A stretch of 64,000 nt of DNA, taken from contig VTPC01091297.1 in assembly GCA_011009095.1 (NCBI GenBank), positions 71,948-135,947 of the forward strand, written 5' to 3'. This document shows, one piece after another, positions 1 through 10,843 of this stretch. The DNA is from Ignelater luminosus. Its lineage: Eukaryota > Arthropoda > Insecta > Coleoptera > Elateridae. Within the stretch, counting starts at the first letter, position 1; each line of letters opens with the position of its first letter. Position numbers and translations under genes: made by a program. The notes beneath the pieces are model-generated. The model saw only the letters and a program-made list of their open reading frames with translations. It was not told the origin of the DNA and made no database searches.

Positions 1-1045
1 ATTACAACATGCGGTAATAATATTCCCAAAATGATTAATGTAGTCAACCAAAATCTCGAAAATTTAAGTAAGTGGTTAATTATAAATAGATTAAAATTAA
101 ATACTAAAAAAACCAAATGCATGGTAATAGCTACAACCTCTAATCTTAAGAAAATTAAAGATACACCCATTGAAATTAAAATTGAAGGAGATACATTAGA
201 ATGAGTACATGAAATAAAATATTTAGGAGTTTTAATAGATCGGCATTTAAAATTTGGTAGGCATTTAGAAGTTACAATGAAGAAAATTGCGAAAAAAATT
301 GCGTTTTTAGCTAGAATAGGAAAGAATTTATCAGTTTGGGCAAAAACATTAATATATAAAACTATAATACAACCGCATTTTGACTATTGTAGTTCAGTAT
401 TTCTATTATCGGGAGAGTCGCAAATAAAGAAATTATAGATTTTACAGAATCGCGCTATGAGGGTCATATTACAATGTAATAAATATACGCCAATTAAACT
501 AATGCATGATCAACTATCATTTATACCTGTCGGTGAAAAAAATAAAGAAGAATCTTTTAATACTTATGTATAAAATAGTAAATGGAATGGCCCCAACATA
601 TCTTAAAGATTTCGTAATATGTAATAGTGATGTTCATGGACACTACACTCGCGGAATTGATAAATATAGGACAATTACTGTTACTACGAGAAATAGCTGT
701 AAAACTATTTTTACGGAAGGCCTTAAACCATTTAATAATTTGCCAGATGAGATAAGAACTTCCCCAAATTTAAATACATTCAAAAGTAAGTTAAATAAAT
801 ACAAAATAAATTAACAGTGTATTCCTGGTGTTATATGATGTTTTTAAAAATTAATATTGTTTGTTATTTATTGCTTTATTGTGTATTTCCAGTTTGATAT
901 AATGTTAACTGTTATTTATTGTTAGGGTATATTTCTTGTTATATTTAATGTTAATTGTTAGTTATGGTTTAAAATAATTTTATTATTGAATGTACAAAGA
1001 AATAGCATGGCTAAATATACAACTTTATTATTAAAAAAAAATTAT
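1..1045 (+). mobile_element. Degenerate non-LTR retrotransposon (LINE), 3' end
   Basis: Seen: frame 1 from the window edge reads as the C-terminal half of a LINE reverse transcriptase. It has a typical block around LNTKKTKCMVI, then IKYLGVLID, a PHFDYCSS motif near 373-396 and QNRAMRVIL near 445-471. The frame is broken by stops at 202-204, 436-438 and 571-573. The protein continues after a frameshift in the A-rich run near 536-552 as a 102-residue open stretch (506-814) with the family-type ending FNNLPDEIR. The following AT-rich 200 bases look like a 3' UTR, ending near 1030-1045 in an A-rich tail. Family knowledge: this C-terminal layout is common in CR1/jockey-like LINEs; I cannot name the clade. 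The 5' part lies outside the window. Inactive copy. Confidence 0.85.
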
Positions 1046-3900
1046 TCATTTACAGTAACAGGTAGCTTTTATTTGACCTACAATCAAATCTTTTTTACCT
1101 CAGAAGATTTTTACCTCCATTTCCAAACATTAAATACCGCCTTTCGGGAATAACAGACAATTGCCTACATTTTTAATTGAAATATTTGAATTTTAATATT
1201 TACAAAATCATTTCGATACGTTTTCTAAACGATACCCTTTAAGTCTAGATTCACAACGAACGTAGTATACTAAAAGCTATGAAATTCGTACGTTTAAGTT
1301 CCTAAGAACTGCATAAAATAGATAATTTCGACTTAATGTAAATTTTATATGCAAATTTAGTAAATTGAAATTTCTGAATATTCTTTAACGGTTTTCTTTA
1401 TACAGCAATTATTCCATAGTACAAAGTACTCAAATGGCTTTATTATGCTTACTCGTGAAACTCAAGATGATTTGAAAATTTACCACTTGAAGTGTTTTAC
1501 TATCTCGGGAATAATGTTAGCAGACTTTATGCTTTGTTTTTTTTATAATCACTTTTATTATTTATTGAATTTCTTTCTTTCTTCGTATCCAGTTAATTGC
1601 ACTAGATCAAGTTAATTTGCTTTTTGTGATTTTTATATCCTGACAATATCTCAATCATAACTTTGTACGGTACGATTTCTCTTCTAAATCCATAAAAGTA
1701 AGATTGACTACAACAACCAAGCGGATAAATCGTAATGACGTTAATGTTTATGGCTTGACGGACTTTTATCCTATAGTTCCCCTTATTTATTTTAGTTTCC
1801 TTATCTTCCAGTTTTCACTAGAATAGATGAACCAATACATCAAAATGGAGTAGATCGTGTTATCAAAAAAGATGAGTAGACGTCAACTGAACTATTCGCA
1901 AAGAAAAGCCGAGATAGTATAGAAAACTAGACTGTACTAGGTGGTAGATATAAATAATAAAATCAAACTAAAAGTCGAGAAGAAACACATTAGAAAATAA
2001 TGTGTCGAATACTTCTACAGCTTGTGAAAGATACGATAAAAATATGGCAACTTTTATACTAGAAAAATCGTTTTCCTGGAAATGAATCTCTGAACTAGGT
2101 GTACAATATGATTTAAAAACCAATTCAATGTAAAACAGATTTGATTTATGTGAAATTTACATAACCATAAACTTGGAAAATAAAATACACACAAACCCGT
2201 TTATTCAACCGCAAAGTTATACACCAGATATAGTTTTCGTTTAAAGAAAACTTTTTCTTGATAAAAGTTCACCGAATATGTGGAGATAGCGTCGTATATC
2301 ACAAAACTAATCTAGGAATGTAGACGAAAAAGAAAATGAAGACAGTAAATGTTTTTGTTTTTATGTTTCCTTCTCGTTTAATGTGTATTGCATCTGCAGT
2401 GACCAATCAGAGCTACTATTTTTGTATTTTATGATCACAGTTTTTCTTATTTCTCAACAAAAGGGGAACGAATAAGTAAATTATAAAAGACATAAAGCCA
2501 GACTTTAAATTAGCTAGTTCTTTTTGATCATTATGCTCCGTCAAATGAAAGATGGCCAATACAAAGATAAAAAAGTTCCGTAATTTGCTTTCACTTGTAG
2601 TAAAATAAACTTTAAAGCAAATAAAAGTTGTTCTTTAATTATTTAAAGCGAACTCTGTCTCGAGTAAACTTTAAACTTTAATGCGTTTTTGTTTACTTTT
2701 TATTTTCTTCTTTAAGTGATTAGCATCGTTATCCATTTACCGTAGAAAATACCAAAGCAATTAATCAAAATTAGCTGCTTAAGGAAGTTAAGACCTGTTT
2801 TGTTTAGATAAGCTACGAAATTATATAGACAGATTCCTCGTATATATCAGTTTCAACCCTTGTTCTTTTAAGGAGAGCGCATTTTAAGCTCCTGAAATCC
2901 TTTTAAGGAAATTTTCTTCATTCCAGAACTTTCAAAATACGGCATTTTATAGCTGTAAGAGATATTGTTATATCATTATTGTCACTAACGACGTTTTGAA
3001 ATTCTATTTTAGACAGTGTTCCAGACTCATACCTGTGTCGTCACAATCATAAAAATTAACGTCTTCGAGATTTATACGCACAGACATGGTTTGGTATCCT
3101 AAATACTTTATTACGGGGTGTTTAGTTTTATATGCGTTAGGAATGCTTTCTTGTGAGCCACGGTAATTTTATTACGTTCCATCAAGGAAATAGATTAATA
3201 AAAGTTGATTTATAACTTGTTACGCGATTTTTATTTACGAGCAAATTGGATACAATAAAATAATCAAGCATAAATCTATTTTGAAATTAGGCTTTAACCA
3301 TTTTATTACTCGAGAGAATACTTAACAAAACGCTTTAAAATCATCAAAGAATGTTTAAACTAACAAATTATACTAATTTACACATTTAAATTGCCGCTAA
3401 CTTAAAACAGTTACAAAACGAGTTGTGTATACATCCTAATGATTACCCAATACTTTATGGTACGTTGCGAATTGCCTAAAATTGGAGTTAAACAGTTGAG
3501 GTTACAATAATTACTTTTGTTTTTGTTTTTCATCAATCTTTAGTGCCAATTAGATTGTTTGAAGCTTTTTTTTCAAAGTCATGCATCCTTTTCACGTTTT
3601 AATTTATTGATCTGACCTCAATCAAATGAGCGGTCTGCAGATCCAGATCGGTTCAAAGAACTCGATTTGCTTCGAAACTGAATTTTCGAATAATTTCAGT
3701 AAAAAGAAAAGCGACTACCATCTATTCTTAAATTGACATTTTTTAGGAATTAAAGGTTATGATTAAATAATAACATTTTTTGTTGTTTCGCCTCTGGTCT
3801 ATTCAAACCATATTTCACTATCACCTTCATCTTACAAATAATTGAAGCGTGTGCAAAACAAACGAATTTTAACTTATCTACATAAAAATTAATACGGTAA
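1046..3900. other. AT-rich non-coding stretch, presumed Robo intron
   Basis: No open frame with protein-like character, RNA gene or clear repeat was recognised in this stretch. Composition is uniformly AT-rich. Confidence 0.5.
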
Positions 3901-3904
3901 ATCA

Positions 3905-4890
3905 TTCATTCAAAACCAAAAACAGGTCTTCAATAGGCTTAATCTGTCCTGGAGTTAAACTTTCAACAGCATCGCGCATCGTTTCAATAAATTCTGATTT
4001 TTTCAGCCTTTTGTCATTAAGATTTATAGGGAGGTTTTTTATTTTGCGGAAAACAGCTGGGAAAAGTTACTTTAGATCATTCCACATGGAATCTGCAATT
4101 CTTGGTATATGACCTCGTTAAAGTTTTAGGTTATGCAAGTTGTACATTGCACCCGGATACCAAGTCTTCATCGTAGCCTCTATGCACTGTTTCTCGTGCA
4201 ATTCCTATTGTTCAACTAACAATGCCCTGTCACTACCCATAAGTAACTTAATGCCCTCCTTATTAATTTCCGACTAAGTTATCTGGCATTTTCTTTCAAA
4301 TACTCTAGAAAGAAACCCTGTCTTTGCCTGGAGGTCTTCTTCCAACGTTTTTGATACCATTTTTATAATCTGCTTTGTTATCACATGTGCAATTCTTCGG
4401 GCTGGTTACAGTCCTCTAGAGGTTTCTATTTACCATTCTTTGCCATGCAGTTAGTTTCTTGATTACCGGCTACATTGACATGTTCATGTACCCAAATTAA
4501 TTGCTCTCATCCACCCCAAGTTCGTTAAGTCAGCGAAAGTAATCCAGCGTAAGATCCTAAATTACCTGATAAGGTCTTAAAGTCTTTAGCTCAGACTGCA
4601 TTTTAGTGACTATAAAAGGTCTACCGTTGTGGCATAAGATGATATTTTGTATATCTCACATCGACTCAAAATACTGTTGTGTATAGAACAAGACTAGCCC
4701 CCTTATATATTCCAGCTCTTGTCTCCTATGGCAGCTTGGAACGTTCCTAATTCTCTTTAATAGAATAAAATCGGCAATGGTTATTATCCTCTCTGACGTC
4801 ATACTAAGGGTGTGATTCGTATGTTGACAGGTACAAACCTTATTTACGGTGAACGCTGAAAGAACGGTTTGTTTATATTTACAGAACATC
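3905..4890 (-). mobile_element. Decayed LINE fragment with RNase H domain
   Basis: Seen on the minus strand: a recognisable RNase H end. The peptide MQSELKTL (near 4580-4605) is followed by LNELG and by WVHEHVNVAGNQETN (about 4448-4492), matching the family pattern W-V-x-G-H-x-x-I-x-G-N-E. Further downstream an LSYL...TGHC-like block (about 4205-4250) resembles the segment before the C-terminal zinc knuckle of RNase H-bearing LINEs. Many stops and frameshifts separate these pieces, and a 77-codon open stretch at 4656-4889 is just upstream. At 3905-4045 a minus-strand peptide (LNDKRLKKSEFIETMRDAVE) looks protein-derived but I could not assign it; it may belong to another element. The RNase H assignment rests on motif order only. 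Confidence 0.55.
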
Positions 4891-7205
4891 GGTTCTTGAG
4901 AAAGTTGGTAAAAATAGTTACCAAAAAGCCCGATTGTTTGCTAATGCTGCTATTGGTTGCAAATAGCGACTAGTGCATATTCGCCTGGTTTTTGACGTAC
5001 ATAAATGTTGTTCGCGGAATCGTCTCGTAAAGCAACCGTTTTTAGATAACCACATTTAAACCAAAGTAAAAAAGCGTTTACCACATCGGTTATTCAGGTT
5101 GACATACAGACCCGAAGTATAAGATGCTTAACTTGCTTACTGAAGATAGTAGAGTGCTCTTCCCGTTTTTTTCTTTTTTAGAACTTATTTTCAACGTGTG
5201 TGTCGCACGTAGTGCCCTCCATTTAACCTCTAGCTAAAGAGGGCAGATTTATTCGAGTTCCCATGGGTGCCGTGAGCGTTGTTCCATAGTAATAACTTGT
5301 TTCAATAAATAGCAGCAAATGCAGTTCTTACAATTCGCTAATTTATGCTTCTAATCCTCAAAATGCCATCCAGAAGAAAGCCTGTTGGTTAGAGAATTAA
5401 AAACCTTTAAGAAATGCGTCCATCTTGTATGGAAGAAATTGTTCTTGACCATGTTGTTCAAATGATGCAATAAAATAAATTATTTATGTTATTTTAAAAT
5501 GCAGTACATAGCAATGATTAGAGAAAACTAACATGATTGCCAAGAAGATGTACAAAAACCGAAGGTAGTATTTGACGATAAAATGGAGGCTGATACGTTC
5601 AATTCTTTACACTACTGTATTTGCTTAACCTTACATATCGACTCAAAGTAAGTTAAATTTACTCGAAAATAGAAGATCTTACTGAAAGCGTGCAAGAATA
5701 GCTTCTTTTACTAAGTTAAAAATCTAAATTTTTAAGACCACAGAAGTTTCTAGTTTTATAGTGTCTACTGTCCGCTCTATACGCTTATCTGCCCGTGATA
5801 AATATATGGTGTAGCCCAAGTTTTAAAATATTTATTTTATATTACACTGTTTCCGGGATATTCATGAAACAAAAAGTATTAAATGGAAGTTTACATTCCG
5901 TATTGCTGAAACCGTGCGTTTCTAAAAAAAAGTACTATGTATGATACCTATTTTATAGAATGAGGAAGGAAGCGCCAAACAACAGTTAGCACACGGGGGC
6001 GCTGCAGAAATGTATCATAACAACGGTACTATTTCGAGATATGGGTATCAAGGTTTAATATTTCCGAAACAAGTACACTACTAAAATGATATTTTCTGTA
6101 CGTCTCTTTTTGTACAAACTAACAAATACATATAGAAAAAGTCAAGCACACACTTATTTAAAGAAATACGTTGCGTTACTGAAGAATAAAATATTATTTG
6201 CGAGATATAAAAAATATACCATTTGGCAAAAAAGCTGCTTTTGGCTCTTTGTAGCATGTATCATTTTGGGCAAAACTGTTTTTTCTTCATTTATATTATA
6301 CAGTTCGAACTTTGGATTTTCTTGGTTTTTTCTAGCTTTACAACTATTTTGTATTTAAGATGATTTAAAATATTTGCATTTAATATCAAGCATACTACAG
6401 TAACTAATTCTATCTCTAATTTTAACGATTGCTATGTAAGTGATATTGATACGTGGAACCTCGACGTTCACGGTTAAATCAGATATCTGCATCAGACGAG
6501 TTTGTAAGTCGAATGCTAGTTTTTCACCTATGTATCTGTATGTTTGGCTGAACATCTTCCGTTGGCCAACTATTGTTAGGAAGTTCTCTCAGATTTGCCA
6601 AGTCAATACAAAATCACAAAATTAACAGCCAACCATAGTCGATAGTAAAAACTTTTGATAGGTACTCACAATGTCAAAGAAATTCTGACATTTCATACGC
6701 TAAGATCATCGGATAACCCTTTGAGGTATGCATCAATTCATAGATAACCAATAACTATTTACTAACTTGCCCAATAAACCACATCTTTATGGGAAAGTGG
6801 TTCTGACATGTAACTACTTGGCGCTAAGAATCCGACAAGACCATTAATATTTACTAGCCCTGATACAATCTGAAACAATTTTTTTTTGTCGTTTAGGCAA
6901 CGTCGAAACCGTACCGTATATTACTACATGCATTTGCAACTTGACCACAACAACCTACATGTGCTTTATTTCTTGTACGAGGCACATGGGTACATTTTTC
7001 TACCTTTTCGCCAATAGTACGGCAGGTCTGTATTTATTCTGAAGATTGCTTTAAATTTTCTACGTCGCTTATTCGGCTTACTATTAGTAATACCAATTAA
7101 ACCAAAAGTCGGAAACGAATTTTTTATCATTCATTTCATACATGTTGGTGGGCAAGTTTTCGTGACCTTTTTAGCTGTTCCGTTTGCATAAATTCCGTCT
7201 TGCCA
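4891..7205. other. Non-coding stretch without a recognised gene
   Basis: No host gene recognised. Two minor items: a CTCF-like motif at 5990-6003 (listed separately) and a minus-strand open stretch at about 6355-6600 (peptide includes FSQTYRYIGEKLAF) that looks somewhat protein-like but matches nothing I know. The rest is AT-rich. Confidence 0.4.
5990..6003 (+). promoter_or_regulatory. CTCF-like motif
   Basis: Reads CACACGGGGGCGCT, close to the animal CTCF core (CCASYAGRKGGCGC with a trailing T). It stands out in an AT-rich context. Motif resemblance only; occupancy is inferred and unproven. Confidence 0.3.
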
Positions 7206-8770
7206 TAATACTTACTTACTTGCTTGCTTAATCCGTTCCTCTTCTACTTTTGGTCGGTGTAGAGGATATCCTTCTTCAGACTGCCCTATCGGAGATTAAT
7301 CCAATGGCCTGGGACCAGTCTACCCCTCATTTCTCTAGCGCTCTTTGGACACTCTCCTGCCAGGTAAAACGACACCTTCCTCGTGGTCTTTTTCCTTCAG
7401 GTCGAGCTTCCATAGCAAGTTTGGGCAGCCTTTCGGGTGTCATACTACATACCTAAACCATCTTAGCTTGGCTTTGTCAAGGATTGTTTTTAGAGATCTG
7501 GTTTGGAGGATAAGACGAATTGTCTGATTTCTTACTCTGTCAATCGCGTTTTCCCTTTTACTCTTTGGAGATACCTCATCTTCTTTGCTTGGAGGAGGTT
7601 AAACAGATTTGGAGTGGGGACCCACGACTTGCAGCTGTATGTGAGGATGGGAACGTACGTGGAGTTAAATACTGCTACTTTTGTACTTTTCGGAATCTCT
7701 CTCTTCCCTATGTTCATGTTCTTTTGCGAGTTGCCCATCCTGATGTAATTTTTGCAGGTTTTATGGCAGCTCTGTATTCTGCTTGTTAGGCCTCTGTTTA
7801 CACCCCGCTTTCTCAATACAGCCCATAACTCAGCCCATTCTACGCTGTCAAAGGCTTTAACCAAATCTAGATAACATATGTGGACTTTTTTTATCTATTC
7901 TATAGTTTTTTTCCGAAGTATGCCTTAGAGTGAAAATCAACTAATGAGTGTCTCTTCCTTGCCTGTAACCTCCTTGTGACTCTAGCAGCTGATGATCCAC
8001 TTGACTTTCGAGACGAATTTTAAGTATCCTGGGACACTTAACAGAGATATTTAACGATAGTTGCTGCATTCCCTACTGTCTTCTTTTTTGAACAATGAGA
8101 CCATGATGGGCACTTCCCAGTCTGCAGGTGTTCTGCCATGCATCCATGCTAGGGATAGTACTTAGAATAGGAAATCCTCCCCTGCTTCTCCCATGTGTCT
8201 CATGCCCAGTTGCTTTGCCAAGCTTTATCTTTTCCAGAGCAGCTGTCATTTCTTTAGTAATGGGGTCGGTTATAAGCTCTTGGTTTTCTTTAACTAATTG
8301 AGCATTCTCTCCTGTTCTGAGCAAATCCATAAAATATTCTCTCCATCTATTAATAATATTTTTATCATTCATGTCAGTAGACATTTATTTTTGTCAAAAA
8401 TGTTCTTCAAAGGCACTTCCTGGCCTATTCTTGAGGCTTTTGAAACTCTGTAGAAAAGTTTTTGATTTTCACCAAAGTGTTTCTTAACTTCGAGCCCGAA
8501 CTGTTCCCAATTAACCTTTTTCACATCTTGCACTATTCTCTTGACTCTTTGTCTTTGTTTTTTGTAGTTATTGTAGCTATCTTGTGTTCCACTTTTTAGG
8601 TATCCTTCCACTTCTTTTTTCAACTTTACCTCGTCCTTAACCTCTTCGTTCCACTACCTCGTCATTTTCTTATTATTTTTCCCCATACTTTATAGTATCG
8701 CATACTTCTTCTGCTGACTCCAGTATAATTGTCTTGAACCTATGCTAGCTCTCCTCTAGATTATCTGTTT
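7206..8770 (-). mobile_element. RTE-like LINE, internally deleted
   Basis: Seen on the minus strand, from high to low coordinates: a WNEEVK motif (about 8645-8660); the linker EGYLKSGTQDSYNNYKKQR (8540-8605); WREYFMDLL plus ITKEM and KIKLGKATGHE (8200-8350), the usual start of the RT domain; KAFDSVEWAELW (about 7823-7858), an RT motif that normally contains an aspartate for catalysis; then an abrupt jump to a C-terminal thumb-like part (7540-7700). The RT core with the YxDD box is missing, so the copy is dead. The low-coordinate end near 7206 carries short AAGT-type repeats, as expected of a LINE 3' tail. The protein pattern is most like RTE/BovB-type or closely related elements; the clade is uncertain. 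Confidence 0.8.
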
Positions 8771-9599
8771 CTCCGTGCCCTCCAATTGCGTGGATTTCTC
8801 TTCTATCTTCTTTTGATATTTTGATTTTCTATTCTTCCTTGGCATAATACTTATTGAAATTCTACAGAGTTAAAAAGTTATCACAGTAGATTCTGTGATA
8901 TTTTTCTATCAGAGTAGCTACATTTACCTAAATAAGTTTACCTAAGTGTTTTCTACCGAATCCTGCAATTTGTCCATATAAATCTGAAACTGGCTGTGTT
9001 TTCAACTAGACCGTATAGCCACATTTCATGGGCTTCACGGACGTATGTTGACGAATCCAGCCTTATTTTTTGTTTAGAATTCTTGATTCATCAATGGCTT
9101 GGCACGAACGATAATAAGGTTTGATTCAACTTATGAATTCCTAGAGTTATTCTAATTAACAGCTCTTATGGCTGGAACACTGCTATGAGCATGAGAATGC
9201 TATTGCTTTAATAGGAAAGAAGAGTAATGAATCATCTGCCTAGGGCAAGGGCTTCTGCACGTAGCAAGGACATATCATGTCAGCAAACAATTTGATTATT
9301 CGTGCCTGTAGGTTTTAACGCAGTTATGAAAAACGTATTTGGTTAAACTGATTGCTTATGCATTTAATATGAACTCTTGACGCATTTTTTAGCATAGATG
9401 CCTTATTTTTTTGCTAACATGGCATCGATGTCACGAGCATTACAATGTTTGTCGAAGGAGATATGACTAAGCACTATTAAACAATATTGAATTAATACAT
9501 TGTTATTATAATTTAGAACTTTTGCGACTAAAGAAAATATCTTGAAGAATTAATCTAAAACTATACATAAAAATAATAATCCAGAAGCTATATTTGTGA
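8771..9599. other. Non-coding stretch
   Basis: No gene or repeat recognised between the LINE and the piggyBac remnant. Confidence 0.4.
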
Positions 9600-9614
9600 C
9601 AATTCGAGTAGATA

Positions 9615-10212
9615 TCAGAAGAATCTGCTCTTTGACATAAGTGAGCTCACGTATGTATCTTCAAGCTGCTCATTAATTGACAAGAAGTCTTTGTAGCTTG
9701 GCATATGTCCTATACTTGTAGACTTATTGACAGAAGAACCCTGGCTAGAAGCCTGGTTGGTAGCTGAAACAAATCTTATTTGGTCTTTTGCAAAGAATAT
9801 AAGTTTAAATGAAATGCAATATAGAGACAGTTTTAAAATTATATCTGCAGGTGTCTCGGAAGTTTTTAACAGATTTGATCCAATCTCTTCGGTGAAGTTC
9901 TCTAAATTTAAGCAATATAATGTTTTGGTTTTATTTGAGTTTCTCTGTAAATGGGTCCGTAATTAAGTCAATAAAATATTATCTTCGCTTTTTTATTTTG
10001 CTTCGTCTATATCTCCATCCTAAGAAAGTTTCTGGATAATATGGTTTTATTTTCCTCCATTATGATTTCCACTTTGATCAGTTATGTTATTTTAGAAGCG
10101 TCCTCAAAATTCAAATCGTTATCTACCTTAGATTCTGGATCAGAAGATATCTCCTCAATAAGTTTATCAAACTCATTGGCTGATAACTTTCCAAGCTTTG
10201 AAAAATCAATGA
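9615..10212 (-). mobile_element. piggyBac-type transposase remnant
   Basis: Seen on the minus strand: an acidic N-terminal-like segment (LSANEFDKLIEEISSDPES, about 10110-10180), then, after stops and frame changes, FVSATNQ near 9760-9780 and a block MPSYKDFLSIN...VSSLMSKSRF at about 9627-9715. Family knowledge: piggyBac transposases have F-V-x-E-T-N and then LPSxxDYWSxxxxL...SxLMSRxRF in this order and spacing, upstream of the catalytic aspartates. The match ends there, so the catalytic part is absent. It sits about 330 bp upstream of the Robo exon, presumably in the intron. Inactive fossil; I did not find its terminal repeats. Confidence 0.6.
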
Positions 10213-10215
10213 GTC

Positions 10216-10537
10216 AATGTTACTGAACAGATTTAAAATATTCTTAGTGTATTTTTAACATATAACTATCAAGTCATAGTTCTGCTCAACTCAATTGTAG
10301 AATAATTTGCTTAATTATTAGTTGAAGCTTCAATAGTTGTATTAGATTTACTGAATGAGATTTCTTCTCAAATAAAGTCTTTTTCAGCACAGTTAGCACA
10401 TGCGTCTCTGGAGAGTTTTCTAACTCCCATGAGAAAATTTATACTTAAACGAAATGAGTTAGATTCTTTTTGTATTTTAAACAGAAATATAATTTAACAG
10501 TTCTATACAGTACTCTAATAATAGTTTTTTATTATAG
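10216..10537 (+). other. Intron sequence leading to the Robo exon
   Basis: AT-rich sequence without coding signal. It ends in a T-rich tract and a consensus AG acceptor at 10536-10537. Confidence 0.7.
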
Positions 10538-10843
10538 GTTATCATTACACAAATCAGCAACCTCCACGAATCACAGAACATCCTGTAGACACAACGGTAG
10601 CGCGCCACGAACCAGCAACGTTAAATTGCCACGCTACGGGCGAACCAGAACCGACAATAACATGGTATAAGGATGGTTCCATGGTTAGAACAGTCCAACA
10701 TCGAGTACTACTTCCAGCTGGTAATCTGTTCTTCCTACGAGTAGTACAAAGTAGAAAAGAATCGGATGGTGGAATCTATTGGTGTGAAGCGACTAATGCA
10801 TTGGGGAAGGCTAGAAGTCGAAATGCTACTCTTACTGTTGCTG
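10538..10843 (+). CDS. robo2/robo3-like: Roundabout (Robo) receptor, exon for immunoglobulin domain 1
   Basis: Robo proteins are transmembrane axon-guidance receptors; the first Ig domain is the main binding site for the secreted ligand Slit. Seen: one 306-bp exon with AG acceptor (10536-10537) and GTAAGT donor (10844-10849), phase 1 at both borders, so it encodes a complete domain as a cassette of about 102 residues. Landmarks: [13 protein letters not shown] at the start; first Ig cysteine in ATLNCHATG; the core tryptophan in [19 protein letters not shown]; second cysteine in the D-x-G-x-Y-x-C context ([11 protein letters not shown]); and the typical ending [11 protein letters not shown]. 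The LPAG-LFFL and RSRNATL stretches resemble insect Robo2/Robo3 more than Robo1. No neighbouring Robo exon is visible, so flanking introns exceed 10 kb and 53 kb. Frame is intact and constrained; almost certainly a functional exon. Confidence 0.95.

Noticed and set aside
7250..7789. Several plus-strand ORFs of 60-89 codons
   Set aside because: Antisense of the minus-strand LINE, which has recognisable protein motifs.
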